64,000 nucleotides of DNA, from positions 54,810-118,809 of the forward strand of contig CAMLKG010000012.1 of NCBI GenBank assembly GCA_946480695.1. Reading direction: 5' to 3'. Shown here one piece after another: positions 38,339 to 46,817 of the stretch; position 1 is the stretch's first letter; each line of letters opens with the position of its first letter. The translations under genes were made by a program, and so were the position numbers. Below the pieces are notes generated by a model. It ran no database searches, was not told the DNA's origin, and saw only the letters and a list, made by a program, of their open reading frames with translations. Source of the stretch: an uncultured Cellvibrio sp. (GTDB taxonomy: Bacteria; Pseudomonadota; Gammaproteobacteria; Pseudomonadales; Cellvibrionaceae).

Positions 38339-39085
38339 GTGGCCAAGCAATTGATGATTTACGACAACATCCAACCACTGTCATCTGAAGTTCATCGCAA
38401 CTGGGCGGTACAGGTAGATGATTATTCATTCGTGTCCCATATGATTTCAGCCCCGGTATTGGCCACCGAAATACCATTTGCTGCAGCTGAATTCCCCATT
38501 GTGTTTTCTGCCACAGCCACCGAAGGGGAATATATCCCCCTTGCAATTATGGGGCTGAAAGAAGGTGAAAACCTTTTCCTTAATGAGAAAAACCAGTTCG
38601 TTACCCGTTACATTCCCGCATTTGTTCGCCGTTATCCGTTTGTATTGGGTGGCGATAAGGCGGCCGATACTTTAGCCTTATGCATTGATGAGGCCAGCGG
38701 TACAGTCATTAAAGACGGTAGCAGGGGGCGTCGTTTGTTCGAAGAGAATGGCGAACAATCTGCCCATCTGAAAGAAGTGGTTGAATTCCTTAAGGATTAC
38801 CAATATCGCGCGGAAATGACCAAGCTGTTCTGCAAGCGTTTGCATGATTTGAAATTACTTGAACCTATGCAAGCTAACATCACGTTTAAAGGTCGCGAAG
38901 ATGCCAATATGAATTTGATGGGTTTTTACGTGGTGAAACGCGAAAAACTAAAAGCATTGGGCGATGCAGATGCATTGGATCTTTTCAAAAAAGACGGACT
39001 GGAATTAATTTATAGCCACATTCAATCCCTGGCTAATTTAAATAATTTGATTAATCGAAAATCTGAAAAACTCGAAAACAAATAA
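38339..39085 (+). CDS. SapC family protein
   Basis: Soluble protein of about 248 residues matching the SapC family first named in Campylobacter S-layer work. It begins AKQLMIYDNIQPLSSEVHRNWAV and contains PLAIMGLKEGENLFLNEKNQFVTRYIPAFVRRYPFVLG, the family hallmark. The GTG at 38339 has AGAGG seven bases upstream and gives the family's usual start; the longer frame from 38231 is not supported. In Cellvibrio-like and Xanthomonad genomes the family is often near TonB-dependent sugar receptors and tryptophan-halogenase-like genes, but none is adjacent here. The function is unclear. Confidence 0.88.
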   Translation: MAKQLMIYDNIQPLSSEVHRNWAVQVDDYSFVSHMISAPVLATEIPFAAAEFPIVFSATATEGEYIPLAIMGLKEGENLFLNEKNQFVTRYIPAFVRRYPFVLGGDKAADTLALCIDEASGTVIKDGSRGRRLFEENGEQSAHLKEVVEFLKDYQYRAEMTKLFCKRLHDLKLLEPMQANITFKGREDANMNLMGFYVVKREKLKALGDADALDLFKKDGLELIYSHIQSLANLNNLINRKSEKLENK

Positions 39086-39107
39086 TATTTCAAGTAAATC
39101 AAGCGTG

Positions 39108-39142
39108 AGCCGGGGTGTATATGTATACAGCCCGGCTTTTTC
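39108..39142 (+). terminator. Long hairpin terminator between SapC and hibernation factor
   Basis: AGCCGGG (39108-39114) pairs with CCCGGCT (39131-39137). TGTATA/TATACA continues the stem after a G-G mismatch, and five Ts follow. It sits between convergent genes. Confidence 0.88.
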
Positions 39143-39180
39143 ATTTCGGGAAATCGGTAGCTATAAGCCTTGAATATAAA

Positions 39181-39498
39181 CTAGCGGGTATTTCGTTGGC
39201 GAGCTGCCAGTTGTTTTACTTTGCGTTCCGCACTTGAAAATGCATCGCGCACTGCAACATGAATGGATTCGTCGTCCTGGGTAATAGCAACAGGATGGCC
39301 TTTGATATCCAACTCAATGGAAGCCCTGAATTGCTTGCCTTTGTGTTTGTGATTGTGCGGAACATCAAGTACAACGCGGCTATGAACTATCTGATCGGTG
39401 TAGCGGTTAAGTTTTTCAAGTTTTTTTAGAATTATGTCGTTGAGTGCAGCAGAAGAATCCAAATCACGATATACAACGTCGACAGCGGGTTTCATCAT
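39181..39498 (-). CDS. Ribosome hibernation-promoting factor, HPF/RaiA family
   Basis: Small ribosome-binding protein of 105 residues. The fold signature is seen in ALNDIILKKLEKLNRYTDQIVHSRVVLDVPHNHKHKGKQFRASIELDIKGHPVAITQDDESIHVAVRDAFSSAERKVKQLAARQ. Basic residues in the last helix would contact 16S rRNA. It is a short form without the C-terminal dimerisation domain of long HPF. A GGAG precedes the tandem ATGs. It is not next to rpoN as the housekeeping hpf usually is, so it is probably an extra, stress-linked copy. It lies beside the small heat-shock gene, in the opposite direction. Confidence 0.9.
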   Translation of the reverse strand: MMKPAVDVVYRDLDSSAALNDIILKKLEKLNRYTDQIVHSRVVLDVPHNHKHKGKQFRASIELDIKGHPVAITQDDESIHVAVRDAFSSAERKVKQLAARQRNTR

Positions 39499-39765
39499 AA
39501 AGCTCCTTAACGTTTATGTTAGAGGACCGGGATTCCGGTGTTTCGGGAAGTATCCGGCCCTCACTTCTTATATTGATCATCCCCCAATAAATAGCAAGCC
39601 TTTTATCCAAATTTTGTTAATAACATTTGGATCTCTTGTTGGCAATTATTGGTATTAGAGCTTATAACTGTATTGCTGTTGGGGTGTTGTATAGTGTGAC
39701 GTAGGTGTGGTTACCACAACCGGTCAACGGGGGATAACTGGAATTGATAAAAATTGAGTTTCACG

Positions 39766-39793
39766 CTTGAAATATTCGCGGGCAACCCTATTT
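39766..39793 (+). promoter_or_regulatory. Sigma-32 heat-shock promoter
   Basis: CTTGAAA (39766-39772), 13-base spacer, CCCTATTT (39786-39793). This matches the sigma-32 consensus CTTGAAA-N11/16-CCCCATNT nearly base for base. Transcription would start near 39800, giving a leader of about 90 bases. Confidence 0.85.
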
Positions 39794-39800
39794 AACCTAT

Positions 39801-39890
39801 GCGATCGCTCGATAGGGGATCGCAATTAGCCCACCGGTCTGATCGGTAGATAGACCTGAATATTTAATATTGCTCTGTTGAGGATATTCT
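39801..39890 (+). promoter_or_regulatory. ROSE-type RNA thermometer in the small heat-shock leader
   Basis: Three successive hairpins are present: GCGATC/GATCGC (39801-39823), GGTCT/AGACC (39836-39856), and a start-proximal one. In the last, AATAT (39866-39870) pairs with ATATT (39884-39888), and CTC (39873-39875) with GAG (39880-39882) around loop TGTT. The ribosome-binding site GAGGA is thereby held opposite TTGCT, the conserved U-U/C-G-C-U strand of ROSE elements, leaving an unpaired G. Melting on heating would expose the site. Confidence 0.75.
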
Positions 39891-40367
39891 ATGCGTAACT
39901 TTGATTTTTCTCCTTTGTATCGTTCTGCGATTGGTTTTGACCGCATGGCCAATCTACTGGATACCCTGTCTCGTGCCGAACAGAACCAACCTACTTACCC
40001 ACCCTATAACATTGAGTTAACAGGTGAAGACCAATATCGTATTACCATGGCTGTTGCCGGCTTCGATCAGTCTGAATTAACCATTGAAGTTAACCAGAAT
40101 AATCTAACCGTTGCGGCTAACAAAAATGCTGAAACACAACAGCGAACTTATTTACATCAAGGTATTGCTGCACGTAGTTTTGAGCGCCGTTTCCAATTGG
40201 CAGATCATGTACAAGTATTGTCCGCCAATTATGAAAATGGTTTGCTGCATATCGATTTGCAGCGTGTTATTCCAGAAGCGTTGAAACCGCGCACTATACC
40301 GATTGGTGTCCAGACTCCGGAAAAACTGACGGTAGTCCCTGCGGCAACGACAACCAATGCTGCGTAA
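39891..40367 (+). CDS. ibpA: Small heat-shock protein, IbpA/Hsp20 family
   Basis: ATP-independent holdase of 158 residues that binds unfolding proteins. It opens MRNFDFSPLYRSAIGFDRMANLLD as in IbpA. The alpha-crystallin domain spans about 40-125 (PPYNIELTGEDQYRITMAVAGFDQSELTIEVNQNNLTVAANK, FERRFQLADHVQVLSANYENGLLHIDLQRVIPEALKPR). A short Ala-rich tail follows. It is expressed singly: sigma-32 promoter and RNA thermometer before it, terminator after it. Confidence 0.96.
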   Translation: MRNFDFSPLYRSAIGFDRMANLLDTLSRAEQNQPTYPPYNIELTGEDQYRITMAVAGFDQSELTIEVNQNNLTVAANKNAETQQRTYLHQGIAARSFERRFQLADHVQVLSANYENGLLHIDLQRVIPEALKPRTIPIGVQTPEKLTVVPAATTTNAA

Positions 40368-40387
40368 TTCATTAACATACTGATGCT

Positions 40388-40418
40388 AAAAATCCCCGCT
40401 AATCGCGGGGATTTTTTT
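40388..40418 (+). terminator. Terminator of the small heat-shock gene
   Basis: Stem ATCCCCGC / GCGGGGAT with loop TAATC, preceded by As and followed by seven Ts. It is therefore likely to work for the convergent regulator gene too. Confidence 0.9.
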
Positions 40419-41422
40419 CAGGTTCGAAATAATTTTGCCCGCACCGTATCCCTGTATGCGTTTGGTGTGGTGGCCAAATGTCTTTTAAACAGGCGTGCGA
40501 AATAGCCTGTATCCTCGTAACCGACCCTGTCGGCGATTTCGTTGATTGATAGGTTGCTGGTTTTTAATAAATCCTTGGCGGTATTAATTCGAATTTCTTG
40601 CAGGTATTCCAGGGGGGGTTGCCCCAGCGCATTTTTAAAGCGGCGATTTAATGTGCGTACACTCATGCCAAAGCGTTCCGCTATTTGTGGAAATAGAATT
40701 TCGCGTTGGTAGTTATCCTGCAACCAAATTTGAATTTGTGTAATTTGTTCATCCGGGTGGGGGTTTTCCGTAGCCTCAAAAAAACCGCTCGTTTCATAGG
40801 CTTTGCGAATTTCGTGGGAAAAATGCCGTTCCACATGGCTTGCAATGGCTTTACCAAAAAAACGCTGGATAAAATGCACAGTCAAATCGGCAAGTGAATT
40901 AACGCTCGCGGCGCAATAGAGGTTCCCGGCCTGCGTTATAAAGTATTGTCGTTTGAGCTGGACTTGCGGGTAGTCCCGCTGGAATTGATCGAAATAATGC
41001 CAATGAGTGGTGGCGGCCTTACCATTCAATAAACCTGCTTCGGCAAGAAAACAACATCCTGTCCCTACCGCGCTGATAATTGCCCCACGTTGATACTGTT
41101 CGCGTAGCCAATCCAGCAGCGCTGTATATTTTCTAACGATAGGGCGGGGGTTGCGCCAAAGGCCCGGAAGATAAATAAGGTCCCCGGCCGGGTTATCGCC
41201 AAGGCTCAAATCGGGCTGCCAACGCAAACCGGTGCGGGTTGCGACCGCTTCATGGGTTAGTCCCAGGGTTTTAATTTCAAGGTGCCGGCGTTGGTCGGCA
41301 GGCAGCATGGTTTGCATTGCGCTTTCGGCCGCCAATAGCATTTCCATGGGCAGGGTGCTGCTGGTGGTAAGCATGCGCTCGCACAAAATAAAGTGAATGC
41401 GGATGGGGAGGTTTTGATGCAT
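40418..41422 (-). CDS. GlxA-type transcriptional regulator (DJ-1/PfpI-like plus AraC HTH)
   Basis: About 334 residues. The N-terminal class-I glutamine amidotransferase-like domain is near 1-190, with AVGTGCCFLAEAGLLNGKAATTHWHYF in place of the nucleophile elbow. The C-terminal AraC/XylS domain has two helix-turn-helix motifs: QIAERFGMSVRTLNRRFKNALGQPPLEYLQEIRINTAKDLL and SINEIADRVGYEDTGYFARLFKRHLATTPNAYRD. The open frame reaches 41485 only with a TTG start, and the ATG at 41422 is preferred. It is divergent from fabY; a perfect inverted repeat lies between them. The regulated genes are not known. Confidence 0.9.
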   Translation of the reverse strand: MHQNLPIRIHFILCERMLTTSSTLPMEMLLAAESAMQTMLPADQRRHLEIKTLGLTHEAVATRTGLRWQPDLSLGDNPAGDLIYLPGLWRNPRPIVRKYTALLDWLREQYQRGAIISAVGTGCCFLAEAGLLNGKAATTHWHYFDQFQRDYPQVQLKRQYFITQAGNLYCAASVNSLADLTVHFIQRFFGKAIASHVERHFSHEIRKAYETSGFFEATENPHPDEQITQIQIWLQDNYQREILFPQIAERFGMSVRTLNRRFKNALGQPPLEYLQEIRINTAKDLLKTSNLSINEIADRVGYEDTGYFARLFKRHLATTPNAYRDTVRAKLFRT

Positions 41423-41487
41423 AGGGATCACTAATAGTCTGGTGGCCAATTTAACACTAAAAATGACCGAAATAGCAGGGATCAAAT

Positions 41488-41505
41488 TGTAGGATAACTC
41501 CTACA
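41488..41505. promoter_or_regulatory. Perfect inverted repeat, likely operator, between the GlxA-type gene and fabY
   Basis: TGTAGGA-TAAC-TCCTACA, arms of seven bases and a four-base spacer, 37 bases before the fabY start. A dimeric repressor site is the simplest reading. The owner could be a fatty-acid regulator or another TetR/GntR-type protein; AraC proteins usually prefer direct repeats. No T run follows, so it is not a terminator. Confidence 0.55.
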
Positions 41506-41541
41506 CTGGCGCTATCTAAATAGTGTAGCGATGGAGTTTCT

Positions 41542-43449
41542 ATGTCTGGGGCGCGTTTGCCGATAATTGTTGGTTTTGGCGGGTTTAATGCGGCTGGCCG
41601 CGGTTCGGGTCATCACGCCTATCGCCGTATGGTTATCGAGAGCCTTCCGGAGCAGGCACGTCAGGAAACCCTTGCGGGATTGGCGGTAATGATGGGGTTG
41701 GTGACTTATGCTGACAGCACATACCGTGATTCGGCTGACCAGCCCCTTGGGCTTGCGGAGATTGAAACCCGTTTCGGTGCAGAAATCCTCGATGGCACTC
41801 TAATACGTCGAATCGACAAAACGTTTTTCGATGTGGATTCAACCCACTGGCAAAAATCCGCCACATTGGGCGCGGGCGATGCCCCCCTTGTATTTGAACT
41901 GCGTAAACGTGACCTTCCGGAGCCGGTACCCGATGACTGGCAGGTGGAGGAATTGGATAGTGATCGCGTGCGCGTCGTTACCCGTGCGAGCCTTGAAGTC
42001 AAATTCGATAGTTTTCGCGATATGCCGGTGAAATCTGCCGGTCAGTTGCCGCGTGGGTTTAATCCCGGCGCTCTCTATAACTCCCATTATCATCCCCGAG
42101 CGTTGCAGCTTGCTGTTATAGGTGCGTCCGATGCCATTCAATCTACGGGACTTGATTGGCAAACTGTCATGGCGGCGGTCCGGCCGGATCAGGTAGGTGT
42201 ATATGCCAGTAACGTAATGAGCCAGATGGACGAAAACGGTTTCGGCGGTTTGCTGCAATCGCGCTTGAAAGGGAATCGCGTCAGTGCCAAGCAGTGTCCA
42301 TTGGGGCTTAACACCATGCCCGCTGACTTCGTGAATGCCTACATCCTGGGTAGCGTCGGGCAGACAGGTGCGATTACCGGCGCTTGTGCCTCCTTCCTTT
42401 ATAACCTCCAGGCAGCGGCTGAAGACATAGCTACCGGTAAATGCAGGGTGGCGGTGGTGGGTTGTGCCGAGGCCCCGATCGTAGCGGAAATCATCGATGG
42501 CTACGCCACCATGGGCGCACTGGCCAGTGAGGATAAATTGAAAAAACTGGATGGTGTCGACGAGGTCGATCCCCGTCGCACCAGTCGCCCATTTGGTGAA
42601 AATGCCGGTTTTACGATGGCAGAAGCCAGCCAATACATAGTGTTAATGGATGATGGTTTGGCAATTGAATTGGGAGCGGATATCCATGGCGCCGTTGGTG
42701 ATGTATTTATTAACGCCGATGGTTTTAAAAAATCGATCTCTGCTCCCGGCCCCGGCAATTACATCACCATGGCCAAGGCTGTTGCTTCGGCCCGGGCGAT
42801 CCTGGGCGAAGAGTCAATCAGGCAGCGCTCCTTAATCCAGGCGCACGGTTCCAGTACTCCACAGAATCGGGTAACTGAATCGCAAATTTTTGATCAGGTT
42901 GCGCAAGTCTTCGGGATTGAAAATTGGCCTGTGGCAGCGGTAAAAGCTTATGTGGGGCATTCGTTATCGGCGGCGAGCGGGGAGCAACTAATTGCGAGTC
43001 TGGGGATTTTCAAGTACGGCATCATCCCGGGTATCAAAACTATCGATAAGGTGGCTGATGATGTATTTGCGGATAGATTGCAAATATCCATAAAAGATGT
43101 GCCAGTGTCCGAACCATTGGATGTTGCTTTCCTGAACTCCAAGGGTTTTGGCGGTAATAATGCGACGGCTAGCGTTTTCGCCCCCCATATCGTTGAGCGG
43201 ATGCTTACCCGTCGTTATGGCGAGAAAACCATGGCTCGCTATCAAGGCAAGCGCGAGCAGGTCCGTGCTGCGGCGCACACATACGATCAGGCTGCGCAGC
43301 GTGGTGACTTCGCCACTATCTACCATTTTGGTGAGGGGCTGATTGATGAGTCGCAGATCAAACTGGACCAAGCCCATTTGCAATTGCCGGGTTTCGCGCA
43401 GGCAATAGATCTGACATTTACCAATCGTTTTGATGATATGTGTGATTAA
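41542..43449 (+). CDS. fabY: Beta-ketoacyl-ACP synthase FabY-type
   Basis: Condensing enzyme that in P. aeruginosa starts fatty-acid synthesis from acetyl-CoA and malonyl-ACP, doing the job of FabH. It has 635 residues (P. aeruginosa FabY 634), much longer than FabB/F. The start LPIIVGFGGFNAAGRGSGHHAYRRMVIESLPE is typical of FabY. The catalytic triad is visible: Cys282 in ITGACASFLYN, His435 in QAHGSSTPQNR and His473 in VGHSLSAASGEQ. It is a single-gene unit facing a GlxA-type regulator; a GC-rich hairpin follows it. FabY usually stands alone in genomes, as here. Confidence 0.93.
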   Translation: MSGARLPIIVGFGGFNAAGRGSGHHAYRRMVIESLPEQARQETLAGLAVMMGLVTYADSTYRDSADQPLGLAEIETRFGAEILDGTLIRRIDKTFFDVDSTHWQKSATLGAGDAPLVFELRKRDLPEPVPDDWQVEELDSDRVRVVTRASLEVKFDSFRDMPVKSAGQLPRGFNPGALYNSHYHPRALQLAVIGASDAIQSTGLDWQTVMAAVRPDQVGVYASNVMSQMDENGFGGLLQSRLKGNRVSAKQCPLGLNTMPADFVNAYILGSVGQTGAITGACASFLYNLQAAAEDIATGKCRVAVVGCAEAPIVAEIIDGYATMGALASEDKLKKLDGVDEVDPRRTSRPFGENAGFTMAEASQYIVLMDDGLAIELGADIHGAVGDVFINADGFKKSISAPGPGNYITMAKAVASARAILGEESIRQRSLIQAHGSSTPQNRVTESQIFDQVAQVFGIENWPVAAVKAYVGHSLSAASGEQLIASLGIFKYGIIPGIKTIDKVADDVFADRLQISIKDVPVSEPLDVAFLNSKGFGGNNATASVFAPHIVERMLTRRYGEKTMARYQGKREQVRAAAHTYDQAAQRGDFATIYHFGEGLIDESQIKLDQAHLQLPGFAQAIDLTFTNRFDDMCD

Positions 43450-43497
43450 GTCGGGTTCCGGTGACGCAGGTGGCACAATATCTAGTGTTACAAAATA

Positions 43498-43528
43498 GGC
43501 TTGCCCCATAGTAAAGGTGGGGCAAGCC
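43498..43528 (+). terminator. Hairpin after fabY
   Basis: Perfect ten-base stem GGCTTGCCCC / GGGGCAAGCC with an 11-base loop, 49 bases after the fabY stop. The following bases are ATTATCG, so there is no proper T run and termination may be weak. Confidence 0.6.
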
Positions 43529-43553
43529 ATTATCGCGAGTTGATTGATTAGCC

Positions 43554-43582
43554 TATACAAAGCCGAATCTTTCCCTTAAAAT
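43554..43582 (+). promoter_or_regulatory. Sigma-70 promoter of the rpsP operon
   Basis: TATACA (43554-43559), 17-base spacer, TAAAAT (43577-43582), then GCCGCGCC. This is a GC discriminator typical of stringently controlled ribosomal operons. The leader before rpsP is about 105 bases. Confidence 0.65.
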
Positions 43583-43695
43583 GCCGCGCCTTTCGCACAG
43601 CTAATTGTGCGACTAACGATTTTTTAACCTGAAAGTCGAATTTTAACTGGAAGGCTCAGGCTTTCCCCATAAGTAAATACAGGAAGAAGACCTCA

Positions 43696-43944
43696 ATGGT
43701 AACTATTCGTCTGTCACGTGGCGGTTCTAAAAAGCGCCCATTTTATCATCTGACCGTAACCAACAGCCGCAGCGCCCGTAATGGCCGCTTCCTGGAGCGC
43801 ATTGGCTTCTTCAATCCGGTAGCTCGTGGTCAGGAAGAGCGTCTGCGTATCGATGCGGATCGCCTGCAGCACTGGGTTGGTCAAGGTGCGCAGTTATCCG
43901 AGCGCGTTGAACAACTGGTTAAAGAAAGCAAGAAAGCAGCTTAA
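43696..43944 (+). CDS. rpsP: 30S ribosomal protein S16
   Basis: 82-residue small-subunit protein. [41 protein letters not shown] is the S16 signature. AGGAAGA lies before the ATG. It is first gene of rpsP-rimM-trmD-rplS; rimM follows by 26 bases. Confidence 0.98.
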   Translation: MVTIRLSRGGSKKRPFYHLTVTNSRSARNGRFLERIGFFNPVARGQEERLRIDADRLQHWVGQGAQLSERVEQLVKESKKAA

Positions 43945-43970
43945 TTGCTGTTTATTTGCGGTAACGCCTG

Positions 43971-44507
43971 ATGTCTAGCCAATCGAATCTGGTCAATGTC
44001 GGGCGTATTACTGCGGTTTATGGCGTTAAAGGCTGGGTAAAGATCCATTCCTATACCGAGCCGCAGGAAAATTTGTTTGAGTATCACCCCTGGTTTTTAA
44101 AGACCAAACATGGGGTTAAACAAATTGAAATCGATGAGGCCCGCCCGCATGGCGATGCGTTCGTCGCGCATATTGTCGGAGTGGATGACCGGGACCTCGC
44201 AGCCCAATATACCGCCGCCGACATCGCTGTTGAACGCGATGTCCTGCCGGAACTTGATGATGGCGAATACTACTGGAGTCAACTTGAGGGCTTGGTAGTA
44301 TTTACCCAATTCGATGGGCGGCGCCAGCGTTTGGGTAAGGTTGCAAAGTTATTTGAGACGGGCGCTAACGATGTGTTGGTTGTTGCTGGTGATGCGGAAA
44401 GCATTGACCAGCGCGAACGCCTGATTCCCTATGTGCCTGAGCAATTTGTATTGGGTATAGATCTGGATGCGGGCGAAATACTCGTCGATTGGGATCCCGA
44501 GTTTTAA
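43971..44507 (+). CDS. rimM: 16S rRNA processing protein RimM
   Basis: Assembly factor for the 30S head that binds S19. It has 178 residues. The N-terminal RimM barrel is LVNVGRITAVYGVKGWVKIHSYTEPQENLFEY, and the C-terminal PRC-barrel is YYWSQLEGLVVFTQFDGRRQRLGKVAKLFETGANDVLVV ending in LIPYVPEQFVLGIDLDAGEILVDWDPEF. It lies between rpsP and trmD in the conserved operon. Confidence 0.97.
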   Translation: MSSQSNLVNVGRITAVYGVKGWVKIHSYTEPQENLFEYHPWFLKTKHGVKQIEIDEARPHGDAFVAHIVGVDDRDLAAQYTAADIAVERDVLPELDDGEYYWSQLEGLVVFTQFDGRRQRLGKVAKLFETGANDVLVVAGDAESIDQRERLIPYVPEQFVLGIDLDAGEILVDWDPEF

Positions 44508-44545
44508 TTTTAAAGCGTTGCTGAAGGGCGAGGGGTAATCGTCAA

Positions 44546-45319
44546 TTGCTCAAGATTGCGGTTGTTTCCATTTTCCCGGAAATGTTTAATGCGATTGCTG
44601 ATTTCGGTATCTCCGGTCGTGCAATCAAGCAAGGTTTGGTGGAGTTGAAAACCTGGACTCCGAGGGATTTTGCCCATGATCGCCATTCCACGGTGGATGA
44701 GCGCCCCTACGGTGGCGGTCCCGGGATGGTAATGATGGTGCAGCCTCTGCGCGATGCCATAGCGGCAGCCAGGAGCTGGGCAGGTAATGATGCCAAAGTC
44801 ATCTACTTGTCTCCGCAGGGGAGGACACTGGATCAAACCAGTGTGACGGAGTTGTCAGGCTATCCCAATATGGTATTGGTTGCCGGGCGCTACGAAGGTA
44901 TTGACGAGCGCTTGCTGCAAACGGTAATCGACGAAGAGTGGTCTATCGGCGATTACGTGTTAAGCGGGGGTGAGTTGCCGGCGATGGTGTTAATTGATGC
45001 GGTTATCCGCATGGTGCCCGGCGCGTTGGGGCACGCACTGTCAGCAGAGCAGGATTCGTTTACGGATGGGTTGCTGGATTGCCCGCATTACACCCGTCCG
45101 GAAGATTTTGAAGGAATGCGTGTACCGGAGGTGTTGTTGTCCGGTAATCACGAACTGATTCGGCGTTGGCGATTGAAACAATCGTTAGGGCGAACATGGC
45201 TGAGAAGGCCGGATTTATTGCAAGCAAGAAACTTAACCGAGGAACAGCAGAAGCTGTTGACGGAATATCGTCGTGACCTTGATACGACAAACTCTAGCTG
45301 TGAAGCTATAGACTCTTAG
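44546..45319 (+). CDS. trmD: tRNA (guanine-N1)-methyltransferase
   Basis: Methylates G37 of tRNAs reading CNN codons, preventing frameshifts. It has 257 residues. The trefoil-knot SPOUT domain contains [36 protein letters not shown], and the SAM loop [32 protein letters not shown]. The C-terminal domain carries [24 protein letters not shown]. No ATG precedes the first motif; the TTG at 44546, with AGGGG ten bases upstream, gives the family's normal start. It is followed by rplS after 10 bases. Confidence 0.97.
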   Translation: MLKIAVVSIFPEMFNAIADFGISGRAIKQGLVELKTWTPRDFAHDRHSTVDERPYGGGPGMVMMVQPLRDAIAAARSWAGNDAKVIYLSPQGRTLDQTSVTELSGYPNMVLVAGRYEGIDERLLQTVIDEEWSIGDYVLSGGELPAMVLIDAVIRMVPGALGHALSAEQDSFTDGLLDCPHYTRPEDFEGMRVPEVLLSGNHELIRRWRLKQSLGRTWLRRPDLLQARNLTEEQQKLLTEYRRDLDTTNSSCEAIDS

Positions 45320-45329
45320 GAGATTAATC

Positions 45330-45680
45330 ATGAGTAACCCAATTATCGATGCATTGGAGAAAGAGCAACTCAAGTCAAACCTGCCTGAGTTTTCTCCTGG
45401 TGATACCGTTGTTGTTAATGTGAAAGTAAAGGAAGGTGATCGTGAGCGTGTCCAGGCTTACGAAGGTGTTGTAATTGCTATTCGTAACCGCGGCCTGAAT
45501 TCAGCGTTCACTGTGCGTAAAATTTCTCACGGCGTGGGTGTTGAGCGTACCTTCCAAACCCACAGCCCATTGATTGACAGCGTTGTGCTGAAGCGTCGTG
45601 GCGATGTGCGTCAAGCCAAGCTTTACTACCTGCGTGACCTTACCGGTAAGGCTGCTCGTATTAAAGAGAAGTTGGCATAA
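45330..45680 (+). CDS. rplS: 50S ribosomal protein L19
   Basis: 116 residues at the 30S-50S interface. [60 protein letters not shown] is diagnostic. TAGGAG precedes the ATG. It is the last gene of the rpsP operon, with a strong terminator 25 bases after its stop. Confidence 0.98.
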   Translation: MSNPIIDALEKEQLKSNLPEFSPGDTVVVNVKVKEGDRERVQAYEGVVIAIRNRGLNSAFTVRKISHGVGVERTFQTHSPLIDSVVLKRRGDVRQAKLYYLRDLTGKAARIKEKLA

Positions 45681-45705
45681 GTCTGGATCGATAGTTCGAT
45701 CATTC

Positions 45706-45741
45706 AAAAAGCCGAAACAGGAAACTGTTTCGGCTTTTTGT
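45706..45741 (+). terminator. Terminator of the rpsP-rplS operon
   Basis: Perfect 15-base stem from AAAAAGCCGAAACAG to CTGTTTCGGCTTTTT with a GAAA tetraloop. It is the most stable hairpin seen in the window. Confidence 0.95.
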
Positions 45742-45842
45742 TTTCCGTTCATAGTCTGATCTTTAAATATCTTTTCCTAGGGGGTGGTTGTGCAGCACCC
45801 TCTGAATCGTTAGGCTCATTTTATTTAATGTGATGAATAGTC

Positions 45843-46781
45843 ATGCCTGATGTGTTGCTTGATGAAAACACCGAAAAGGTAACTCCCGGCGAATCGGACC
45901 TGGATTTGATTAACGCCTTTCTTGATAACAGTTGGATGGAGAAAGGCCTGAGTGGCCACACTCAAGAGTCCTATCGCCGCGACTTATCCCAGTTTGCGAT
46001 CTGGCTAAACCGACAGGGGCGAGATTTGGTTAACCTTGATCCGGCGACGATACAGGAATTCCTGGGTTTTCGGTTGCAGCAGAATTTATCCAGTCGTACA
46101 TCGGCAAGGTTCCTTTCCTGCCTGCGCGGTTTTTATCGTTATTTATTAAGGGAAAACCGGATAACCGGAAATCCCGTGGCGCTGATTGAAAATCCCAAGT
46201 TGGGTCGGCCTTTGCCGAAATCTTTAACCGAATCCGATGTCGAAGCCCTGCTCGCCGCTCCTGATGTGGAAAATCCGATCGGCCTGCGTGACCGCACTAT
46301 GCTGGAAGTGCTTTATGCTTGCGGATTGCGGGTCAGTGAGCTGGTTGGTTTGAGCATGTCGCAGGTCAACCTGCGCCAGAATGTTGTACGCATTATTGGA
46401 AAGGGTAGTAAGGAGCGGTTAGTGCCTATGGGAGAGGAGGCCGCGCGTTGGCTGGAGCGTTATTTGCGCGAAGCGCGACCTGTGTTGCTGAATAATATTC
46501 CTGATGAGGTAGTATTTCCGAGTTCGCGAGCCCAGCCCATGACGCGCCAGACCTTTTGGTATCGCATTAAATACTGGGCAGATGTTGCAGGAATAAAGGC
46601 GGAGCTATCGCCGCACACTCTGCGCCACGCATTTGCTACCCATTTGCTGAATCACGGTGCCGATTTACGTGTGGTACAGTTGCTGCTCGGACATAGTGAT
46701 TTATCAACGACCCAGATTTATACCCATGTGGCAAAGTTGCGGATGAAGCAACAACATGCGTTGCATCATCCGCGTGGTTAG
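45843..46781 (+). CDS. xerD: Site-specific tyrosine recombinase XerD
   Basis: With XerC resolves chromosome dimers at dif. It has 312 residues. The N-terminal SAM-like domain is GLSGHTQESYRRDLSQFAIWL. Catalytic residues of the C-terminal domain are in CGLRVSELVGL (Arg), IGKGSKERLVPMG (Lys), LSPHTLRHAFATHLLNHGADL (His, Arg) and LGHSDLSTTQIYTHV (His and nucleophilic Tyr). Placement before dsbC and hom, as in Pseudomonas, supports XerD rather than XerC. The N-terminal extension of about 20 residues is somewhat long. Confidence 0.95.
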   Translation: MPDVLLDENTEKVTPGESDLDLINAFLDNSWMEKGLSGHTQESYRRDLSQFAIWLNRQGRDLVNLDPATIQEFLGFRLQQNLSSRTSARFLSCLRGFYRYLLRENRITGNPVALIENPKLGRPLPKSLTESDVEALLAAPDVENPIGLRDRTMLEVLYACGLRVSELVGLSMSQVNLRQNVVRIIGKGSKERLVPMGEEAARWLERYLREARPVLLNNIPDEVVFPSSRAQPMTRQTFWYRIKYWADVAGIKAELSPHTLRHAFATHLLNHGADLRVVQLLLGHSDLSTTQIYTHVAKLRMKQQHALHHPRG

Positions 46782-46817
46782 AATAACGACGATTATTGAC
46801 TGTTAAGAGACGCTATT

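Larger units (their letters stand above)
39499..39890. other. 392-base divergent intergenic region, hibernation factor / ibpA-like gene
   Basis: The right third holds a sigma-32 promoter and a structured 5' leader. The middle has an imperfect 24-base inverted repeat (CCAAAT...ATTTGG, 39607-39630, with GTTAaTAAC inside) that could be an operator. Nothing coding is seen. Confidence 0.6.

Noticed and set aside
41839..42633. 264-codon open frame antisense to fabY
   Set aside because: Shadow frame; fabY has all catalytic residues and full length.
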